From Prorocentrum cordatum (lineage: Eukaryota; Sar; Dinophyceae; Prorocentrales; Prorocentraceae), in NCBI GenBank assembly GCA_963575745.1, contig CAUYUJ010010380.1, forward strand, positions 1-40,000: a DNA stretch of 40,000 nucleotides, in the 5' to 3' direction. Positions 19,887 through 28,400 of this stretch are shown here, one piece after another. A program made the translations under genes and the position numbers. Every line of letters starts with the position of its first letter. Position 1 is the stretch's first letter. The notes below the pieces were generated by a model. That model did not search any database. It was not told the origin of the DNA and saw only the letters and a program-made list of their open reading frames with translations.

Positions 19887-22196
19887 ATGCAGGATGACGG
19901 CACGACACCAGTCGTCCGTCGGACCCTGCATGATGAGTCGTCGCCGTCAGTCGTGCGCAACTTGGATGCTGTTATGTCCGATATTCTAGGAGCTTCCCCC
20001 AATTTTGCGGCCCGCATGGCCATCTCTCCAGGAACCGACGGATTGGACGAAGCTATGCCCCCACCCAGTGCAGCGCAGTCAATGCAGCGGGAAACCGCAG
20101 CAATGCCAGCGTTGCCCACCCAGGCGGCAGTTCAGCTTCATGCTATGCAAGCTCAGTTGCACCAGCTTTGTGCCTTGCATGCTCATAGCGTTTCCGAACC
20201 CCCACTTCCTATTGGAGATCAGCCCTCCCTACAGCAGCGATTCTTACACGCCGCTCCAGGGCTCACGCCTCAATTCCCCACCCTTCCTACCACATCTGAC
20301 GTCCCTCCCGCAGCACTGCACCAGTCAGCGCGGCGGGAAACCGCAGCCCCGCCACAAACAGCGCAGCGGGCCACCGCAGCACCGTCCCAGACAGTGCAGC
20401 GGGACACCGCAGCTCAACAGATGACCACACCTTCCTCCCCTCCGAGAGAGAGAGGTACAGGCACACGAAGGTGGGGCCATGGGACGCCCGAACAAACAGG
20501 GATTGAACAGGGACAGGTTTATGAGCGAGTCCGTGAATTCGAAAACCGTACTTCTGACCATGGCCCTAGTCGCCGTGCTCATTCTAGGAGCCAAGCCCCC
20601 AGGCGTGGCCCCGAACAGTACATCATTCGAGACGATCGCGGCAGTAGGAGTCCATCTGTCCGGGGGGTTCGTATTAGGCCCCAAAGTTCCCCAGCCGCAA
20701 ACCGACATAGGGAGGCTCTGCCAATGCAAGACATGGCTGAGCTACGAGATCACGTGCACACATACGTTGAATATCAAACTAGCCTCGTCCACAAGGCTGT
20801 CGCCTCTGATACCGCCGTCCTCCGGAGTGACCTCCAACAGGGTCTTTCGATCCTGGGCGCTGCCGTCCAGGAGGACCGTCGGGTCATGCAACAGCTGATG
20901 CAGCGTCTCGATATACAACGAGATCGCGAGAACAACGAACTTGTGGCCGTCAAGTCCGACTTCGATCGACTTGAAGCTAGCGTCATTCAGATTCGTCAAA
21001 GCAACGATGAACGTGCACGCATTCTTCGCGAAGAGCTGCGAGAAGTCGCGGGCGCAGCTTCAGGTGCCTTCGTAGCGCCTTCCACCGCACTACAAGGTCA
21101 TATTGCCACGATCCGTGGTGAAACGGAAGCTGCAGCACGTGAGCTGCACGATCATACACGCTCCGTCCAGCAAGATTTGTATGGCAAGTTATGTGAGGCC
21201 GAGAACGCTTTCCAAGCTCAACTCTCTTCCTGTCAGGTTCAACATGTACCACAGCTTCTATCCAGAGTCCACACTCTCGAGCAGACCGTAGCTGAGCTGC
21301 AGGTCGCACGGGCTCATACTGCGCAGGTGAGTCCCACTGCTACGGTGACAAACCCCGACGTGACGGCAGCTGTTTTACAGACCGTCCGCGCGGAGGTGGC
21401 CCACTTGCAAAGGCAGCTGCAGGATTCTGTGGCCGAGAGGGATGCCGAGTCAGCACGCGCGACTGCGCGCCTGGATCACATGAACGCTGAGATGGCTCGT
21501 CTTGCTAACGAGAATGTTGACCTGCGTACTCTTATCGTCAATCATACTACCCACAATAAGGATGACGTTCGATTCCTCACGGACACTCAGAAACATCAAC
21601 ACGCTGAATTGGATGTATTGTCTGATTGCGTCGCAAAACTGCAGGCAGACAACACCACGCTTGAGCAAACAATACACGATCACATCGCGGACGCAGCCAA
21701 ACATACACCTGTTACCGGCTCTCGCCGCCCCTCCCCTGACGCCGCTGCTCGCGATGCGGGGGGTTCTACTGGGGCCGCTTCCAAGCCGACACTTCCTCAG
21801 GCAGGAACTGATGCTGACGAGCAGCGGGGAACCGCAGCCCAGCCCCCTGCCCCTGAGCCAGCTGCAGACAATGCCAGCTTTCGAACACACTCTCCCATTA
21901 ATCTAGGTCCACTCGGCTCCAACGTTGCGCAATCCCCGTACAATGTTGGCGGGTCACTACTACCTGCCACAGTCAAAGAAAGCGACCGTGTTCGGGTCCC
22001 AGGCTTTTTCCTTTTTTTTCTTTTTTTTTTTTTTTATTTTGTTCTTTGTGGATTTTTTTTGTTTTGTTATGTCCCTTGTTTTTGTTTTTCCTGTCTGGTT
22101 TCTTTTTTGTTTTTTTTTTTTTTTTTGTTTGTATTTTGCTGCGTGTTTTGGTTTACTTTTTTAGGGTTTTTTTCCTTTTTTGTATTTAACTGTTAG
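19887..22196 (+). CDS. ORF1: coiled-coil protein, possibly fused to Gag-Pol by splicing
   Basis: The frame is open from within the LTR (about 19,791), but the first ATG is at 19,887 (MQDDGTTP). Residues 1-130 are Pro/Ala/Ser-rich. Residues 60-180 contain four hairpin-encoded QRETAA-like peptides. Residues 190-270 are Arg/Ser-rich. About 281-604 is a long heptad-rich coiled coil (EELREV..., TLEQTVAELQ, LQRQLQDSVAERD). Then comes a Pro/Ala-rich tail with one more hairpin. The last 65 codons before the stop at 22,196 read through T-rich DNA and give a Phe-rich tail that is probably not real. Removing 22,003-22,394 joins this frame to ORF2. No family is recognised; a structural, assembly-promoting extension of Gag is inferred from the coiled coil and position. 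Confidence 0.8.
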   Translation: MQDDGTTPVVRRTLHDESSPSVVRNLDAVMSDILGASPNFAARMAISPGTDGLDEAMPPPSAAQSMQRETAAMPALPTQAAVQLHAMQAQLHQLCALHAHSVSEPPLPIGDQPSLQQRFLHAAPGLTPQFPTLPTTSDVPPAALHQSARRETAAPPQTAQRATAAPSQTVQRDTAAQQMTTPSSPPRERGTGTRRWGHGTPEQTGIEQGQVYERVREFENRTSDHGPSRRAHSRSQAPRRGPEQYIIRDDRGSRSPSVRGVRIRPQSSPAANRHREALPMQDMAELRDHVHTYVEYQTSLVHKAVASDTAVLRSDLQQGLSILGAAVQEDRRVMQQLMQRLDIQRDRENNELVAVKSDFDRLEASVIQIRQSNDERARILREELREVAGAASGAFVAPSTALQGHIATIRGETEAAARELHDHTRSVQQDLYGKLCEAENAFQAQLSSCQVQHVPQLLSRVHTLEQTVAELQVARAHTAQVSPTATVTNPDVTAAVLQTVRAEVAHLQRQLQDSVAERDAESARATARLDHMNAEMARLANENVDLRTLIVNHTTHNKDDVRFLTDTQKHQHAELDVLSDCVAKLQADNTTLEQTIHDHIADAAKHTPVTGSRRPSPDAAARDAGGSTGAASKPTLPQAGTDADEQRGTAAQPPAPEPAADNASFRTHSPINLGPLGSNVAQSPYNVGGSLLPATVKESDRVRVPGFFLFFLFFFFYFVLCGFFLFCYVPCFCFSCLVSFLFFFFFLFVFCCVFWFTFLGFFSFFVFNC
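20084..20101 (+). repeat. Hairpin 1 (GCGG/CCGC, loop GAAA)
   Basis: GCA-GCGG-GAAA-CCGC-AGC, the family consensus. A GNRA tetraloop closes a 4-bp stem, then an A.A mismatch and two more G-C pairs. Read as QRETAA in ORF1. Confidence 0.9.
20330..20347 (+). repeat. Hairpin 2 (GCGG/CCGC, loop GAAA)
   Basis: GCG-GCGG-GAAA-CCGC-AGC. Read as RRETAA. First of three copies spaced exactly 33 bases apart. Confidence 0.9.
20363..20380 (+). repeat. Hairpin 3 (GCGG/CCGC, loop GCCA)
   Basis: GCA-GCGG-GCCA-CCGC-AGC. Loop is GNYA rather than GNRA. Read as QRATAA. Confidence 0.9.
20396..20413 (+). repeat. Hairpin 4 (GCGG/CCGC, loop GACA)
   Basis: GCA-GCGG-GACA-CCGC-AGC. Read as QRDTAA. Third of the 33-base-spaced set. 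Confidence 0.9.
21821..21838 (+). repeat. Hairpin 5 (GCGG/CCGC, loop GGAA)
   Basis: GCA-GCGG-GGAA-CCGC-AGC. GNRA loop. Read as QRGTAA in ORF1. Confidence 0.9.
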
Positions 22197-22394
22197 TTTT
22201 TCGTTTATTTTTTATTTGTATTTTTTTTTTTTTTTTTCTTTTGTTTTTTATCTTTTTTTTTTTTTATTCTTTCTTGCTTAATTTTCTTTTTGTTTGTTTC
22301 TTTTGTTTTGTTTTTAGTTTTGTTTTTTTCATTTTTTTTTTGACGCTTTGTTTTTTTTTTTTTTTTTTATTTTTGTCTTTTTTTTTTCCCTAAG
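22003..22394 (+). other. Candidate T-rich GC-AG intron between ORF1 and ORF2
   Basis: The donor reads CCCAG|GCTTTTTCC and the segment is over 75% T by eye. The first AG after the tract is CCCTAAG at 22,393-22,394. Splicing AG|GC to that AG makes the split codon G|AT and continues without a stop into the ORF2 frame, giving a fused reading frame 19,887-30,652 of about 3,457 codons. A second AG at 22,405-22,406 (TTTAG) is also in frame, 12 bases on; the CAG at 22,401 would give a stop. GC donors are known in dinoflagellate genes. Without splicing, ORF1 ends at 22,196 and ORF2 would start at its own ATG. Confidence 0.5.
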
Positions 22395-22498
22395 ATAACA
22401 GTTTAGTTCCGATTGGAGAACGGTGTCGCAAGGGTTCAGAACGCCTCTGGACGCCACTACGAGCAGGGAGGAGATTCATTGAGCGGAGAACCCTGAAG

Positions 22499-25400
22499 AT
22501 GACTTTTGAGGATCTCGCCGACAGCGGCGACTTTGAGAGCCTCGACTGTAAGTTAGCTGACGCTCTTCTCGAGATCCTCCCACATGAGCTAAGATTGCAA
22601 ATGAAGCTGTTAGAGGACGTCGAACACAAAGCAAAGCGCATGCTTAAAGGACGTCAGGTATATCAGAAGATTATCCGTTCATTCGACGTCACGGTTGCCG
22701 AGGACCACCTTCACGACTTTGATCGCATCAAGAATCTACGCATGCACGGAGACGATCTCCAGCGTTTCATCGTCGAATGGGATCGATTACTTTTGGCTCT
22801 TAACAAACTACCCGAGATGTACATCATGGAATCCCTCTTTCGTACTCAGGTTCAGAGGCACCCTTGGATGAAAGAAGACATGAGCAAATACAACAAAGCC
22901 AAGGCTGGAGCCAAAGATGAGAACGGAGAGGTAATCAAGACATATAAGTGGCTCCATCAAAGAGTTTACGATGTTCTTGATTTATATAAGCTACAGAAGA
23001 ACCAATATAGCATGCAAAAAGAATCGCGGGACACCGTTGCCCCTGCCAAGACTAAGATCAAACAATCAAGCCGCAACTCACATTGCGTCCCTTTCTTCAA
23101 GGGCAAAGGGTGTCCCCGTCCAGATACATGTAAGTTCCTGCACGCTGCTGAAAAGAAACCGCCGCCCAGACGCCACCCGTCGTCTCGTGATCCTCCCAGG
23201 AATCGCCAATCATCTCAACCTCGTAGAGACGCTCGAGGCAGCGCCTCTGGCGCGGCTACTTCGAGGCCTCCAGCTGCCAGGTATTTTTGCTACGATTTCG
23301 CAAAGGGTAATATGTGTCAGCGCACTGGTTGCAACCGGCACCACGTGCATCCTTGCGTCTTCTACCAAAAGGGTAGTTGCACCAACGGGGATAATTGCAA
23401 ATTTGCCCACTATAAAAATGGCTTCAAGACGCCGCCTCGCAGCCCCAGCAGGCCCAGAAGCGAACAGAGGTTCCCCTCCCGAAGCCCAGGTGGTAGACGC
23501 TGGTCGCAGAGATCACGATCCTTCACCAGGAGTCCGGGAGGCAGGGCTTACTCCAGGAGTCCGGGGGGCACCCGTCATTTCTCAACGAACACTCGACAGC
23601 CCTCCAAGAGCCCAGGCGGCACTCGCTGGTCCCAGAAGGACTCGCGATCGCTGTCTCGTTCGTCTCAGCGGCAAGGCCGATCACGTAGTCCCGGCGGTAC
23701 AAGATGGTCTCAGAGAGATTCACGATCTGGCTCCCGTTCCAGTCGGACATCGCAGTCCAGCCAACGACTGCGCTCTCCCGCTCGGAACACCAACCGAGTG
23801 TACGTGATACGTGAGAAGATCCTCGCAGTTTCACCTACACATGGTATCTCAGAGGCCCAGATTCCCAAGACCAAACCGCCTGCGACGACATCGACGCCGA
23901 AACTAAAGGTTCGCTGGAACCTTGCTGGTACCGATGTCGATTTTTTCACGGTTCGACGTAAGATGAGACCGTATCGTGAGTCACCAAACAAAGGCGATGC
24001 TGTCCACGTTCCAGACCCAATACCCGATTGGTGGTGGATCCGTTCTCAGGCACATCTGATACGCGCCCAGGAGAACGCATTCGCCCTCATGCGGAGGCTG
24101 GACGATAACGAGGACATCCACTTCGACTATTGCTACGTCGCAATCCCACAGGAGGACGTGCTGCTCCACACATATGCTACGGCGCAGCAGGCAACTGCAG
24201 CACCAGCGCAGCAGGCAACTGCAGCACCAGCGCAGCAGGAAACTGCAGCTTCGTCGCGGCAGGAAACTGCAGCCAGCGTCCCTCCAACAAAGGATACGGT
24301 GGCAATATCGCGTTCTTTCGTCCTTGATAGCGGTTCGGCATTACTCATTTCAGATAAAGCCGACATGACAGAATCCGAGAAAAAGGGCATTCGCATTGGA
24401 CGAGAACACATTTTGGAAACCGCCAATGGCGAGAGAATCGTCAACCAACATGTACGTGTCAAATTCCCAGCACTCGGCATCGAGAAAGACACCCTGGTCA
24501 TGGATAATTGCCCGTCCGTTTGGTCCATGGGTCGTCTTGTCGAGGAAGACGATTGGGATATACATTGGAACAGAAGAGTCGGATGCGTACTAACACCCCC
24601 ACAAGGTCAGCCTAAACAGGCTGTGGTACATAACTTTATCCCACAGATCAATATCGACCACATGCACGATGCTCCGCCACCTCCGCCGACCCCCTTGCAT
24701 TCCGCGAGGCGACACACGAAGGAATGCCCGCGCCGACGCGTCAGGACATCATGTTGCGGAGTGATCCTGCCACAGTGGAAAAGCATGTCTCACAGGGACT
24801 GCGGTCGTGGTCGTTTTCAGACTTTTCCCATCGACCCCGCTGAGGAGACCCCCACTAAAGGCCCATGCTGGTGTTACACCCTCGAGGTTCTAAACAAACC
24901 CTCGTGCAGCGGTGACCCGCAGCAAGGCCCTGATAGTGCTCTCCCTGTCGGCGAGAGACCGAGCATTGACCCCAGTCATTACTTGACTCATTCTCCCAAA
25001 CACCCAGATTGTGAGATATGCGCTCGAGCTTTGATTCGCAATAAGCCTTGCAAAAGAAAACATAAGATGCGTTCAGATCTCGAGAAAAACGAAGACGATT
25101 CTACTTATGAAGCGTTCGTACCGAAGAGATTTGGAGATTCCTTGACAGCAGATCATATCATTATTGGAGATGATGAGGCCACTGGCAGGCAGAAGGAAAG
25201 GTGCGCTCTTGTTGTCCTAGACAAGCACACCGGCATCATGATGGCCTATCCAGCATTGCACAAGGATGCCGAAACCACCAAACTTAGTCTGATGAAATTT
25301 GTCGCCCCAAATGATGAGGTTAAACACATTTATAACGACAATTCCAAAGAACTCATCAAAGCATGTGCCACACTTGGCTGGCGACATGACACCAGCACGC

Positions 25401-28400
25401 CACACCGCCCTCAGACTAACGGGACTGTAGAGCGTGCTGTGCAGCGCGTGGTCAAAGGCACAAAGGCTGTCCTCATGGCTTCTGGCCTGGGACACGAATG
25501 GTGGTGCGAGGCTATGCAATGTTTCTGCAATGCCACCAACTTCTCTCTGTCTACCACCGGTGCCGCATCTTCTGACCCAAATAAGGCGGAACTTACGCCA
25601 TATGAAATTCGCTTCGGAGAGTCATTCAATGGACGCACAGTACCCTTTGGTTCCAAAGTATATTGGAAATGCCTGTACCCGGAACTCAACACAGATAGTG
25701 ATGGCAAGAAATTCACAAAGACAACACGCGAGGGATTGTTCATGGGTTACCATATGCATGCAGGCGGACGATGGTCAGGAGACTACCTAGTCGTCGACAC
25801 CGCCACATATGCCAAATACCCAGACAGCACCCATTGTCACGTTCATCGTGTCAAAGACATTGTCGTACCAGCTAAACTTGAGTTCCCGGTCGCTGACGGC
25901 GTTCTTACTCATCATAACCCGCCCAAGCACGAGTCCATTGCAGATGAGGCCAAAATACCTCTCGGCGACTGCTTGGACCCCATGCGCGACGATGACCCAC
26001 GACTCGACAACTACCCTGCGGACTGGGACGACCCTGCTCATACGCCGATGCAGGGGGAAACCCCAGCCGTCGCAGAGGCAGAATTACCAACCGCCCCTGC
26101 GGCAACTCCAGATTATTGGGAAAAACGTGATGCTACGATTATTCGTCACATATGTACCCCACGTTTACAGTTGTTTATCCCTACGGACGCCCCAGAAGGG
26201 CTACCGGTACCATTGGAAAAGTTTGATGTAATTCGTGAATTCGAGACAACATCGACATTCCAGGGACAGGATAAGTTCAGAGACACATGGGATGGAGTCA
26301 GTGAGAGCGATCATCGAGCCCTGGGAGAACCCTGGACAGGCACCGTGCGATTTTACTATGCTCCAGAATATACTTCCGATGGCAAAGTTAAATCAATGGG
26401 ACGTGATACCAAAATACAGAAAACTACCAGGCCCGATCACTGCCTCGTTGAGTACTGGAAGTGCCTTTCTGGTCGCCAGCGCGATCGCGAACGTGCATAC
26501 GGCAAGCTGGTCTCCCAAGCTCGTGCTCGCCGACATGAAGCGACTCTGAAGACCTGGTCTCGTCAGGATGACAACGCCAAAACACTTAGAACAACACGCT
26601 CGGATGGACCGAAATGGGACCGTGTCGAGCGTCGACTCACTCTTGACACGCACACCGGAGACACGATCCGAGACGAACAAGTCAAGGGCGTCACAGACAA
26701 AACTATTTTGTACGCCCCTGTCCCTGGTGGCCCCCGAGACATTACTACGGTGCTGTATTATTTACCTGATAATGAGCACCGGGAAACCAGTGCATCGTCA
26801 TCATCGCCGGCTAGAGCTGCAGTGGCGATCGCATCCCCGACAAACATTGAACACGATGGTCCATCATTCGGTGCTTTGAATCCACTTTGTCTTACACTGA
26901 AACCGACCTTCGCGCAGTTTGTCCGGCAGAGAGAGGTTTCTGGTTTCGTTGATGCTCCTATCATGGCCGTCCTTCCCAAAGACACACCTGATCAGCCACA
27001 TCGTGAGCGCCACGAAACTACCTCATATGCACTGGTGACCCAGAGCCTCAACAAAAAGCAAATAGCAGCAGAACCACGCGCTCAGGCCGCTCTCCGTGGA
27101 GAATATGATCGCCTTCGCGCACAGACCACATGGATGGAAGACACCGTCGCTGAACGCGCCGACGTCAAAGCGCAGGCCATTAAGGAGGGCAAGGACATTC
27201 ATTTCGCGCATTTACTCGAACTCGGTACTGTGAAGCATTCCGAACTCCCACCTGAACAGCGCAAATACAAAGGTCGCGTTGTCTGCCAGGGAAATACTAT
27301 GAAAGATCAAACAGGCCTGGCAGCGGTTTTCGCTGATGCCGCATCTAGCGCATCACATATTGAGGCGTCAAAGTTCGTTGATGCTGTCGCACACATGCCC
27401 GGTTACAATGGTGGCCAGAGTGATGCCCCATCAGCATACACGCAGGCGCTGTTGTACGGTGACGGCAGAATTGACCCAGTCGATACGTGGATCAGCCTCC
27501 CACCGGCACGTCGACCAGCATCATGGGCTAAATACAAAGACCCAGTGTGCCGACTTCGTTTAGCTCTCTACGGTCACCCTCTTGCTGGCGTCTTTTGGGA
27601 GAGACACTGCAAGACATGCCTTGAGAGCAAAGGATTCGTTCCTATGCAGGGATGGGAATGCATTTGGACTCACCCCAAACTTGGATTGGTGCTTTCTGTC
27701 TACGTCGATGACTTCAAGCTGGCCGGCCCAAAAGACAACCTCGAAGCTGGCTGGAACCTCATCCGGGACAGCGGCATCAAGATCGATTCGCCCACCAAAC
27801 TTGATCAATATCTCGGTTGCGGACAGGCTCCATATACAGTATCAGACATCGAATTCAACAAACGTATGGAGACCATTCGTCCTCTACTGCCTCAAGCGCA
27901 GCGGGACACCGCAGCCTACAAAACTGCCAAAGATGTCCGTGGCGTTCGATATAACATGAGCGGGTATATTGACCAATGTATCGATCGCTACCTTGAGGTT
28001 GCTGCCACCATTCCAGACAATCCGAAAATGAAATTCCGAGACCTACCTGTCTCCGAGACCCCTGGGATCGAGGACTCCGCCTTCACAGAAGCTGATTTTG
28101 ACGACAAAGGCGTCCTCGGCCCAGAGTCGGCTAGCATTCTAATGAAAATTTTATATCTTGCAAGATGCTGTCGCTTTGATTTATTACATCCAGTCTGCAT
28201 GTTGGCACGCGAGATTACCAAATGGAATCGAGCCTGCGACAAACGTCTGCATCGTCTTGTATGCTACATCAAGCACACCAAGACGCATAGCTTGCAGGGT
28301 TTCATCGGTGACTCCGCCGACCAACTTTCCGTCATACTGTTTACAGACGCTTCCTATGCAGATTGTGTTTCTACGTCAAAGTCCACGACAGGCATCTTTG

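Noticed and set aside
22003-22196. Phe-rich C-terminus of ORF1 as a membrane anchor
   Set aside because: It is translated poly-T with no charged boundary, and a splice model removes it cleanly. An anchor cannot be fully excluded.
24184-24273. 24-base-spaced repeats as a CRISPR-like array
   Set aside because: They lie within a coding frame, spacers are 6 bases and near-identical, and the host is eukaryotic.
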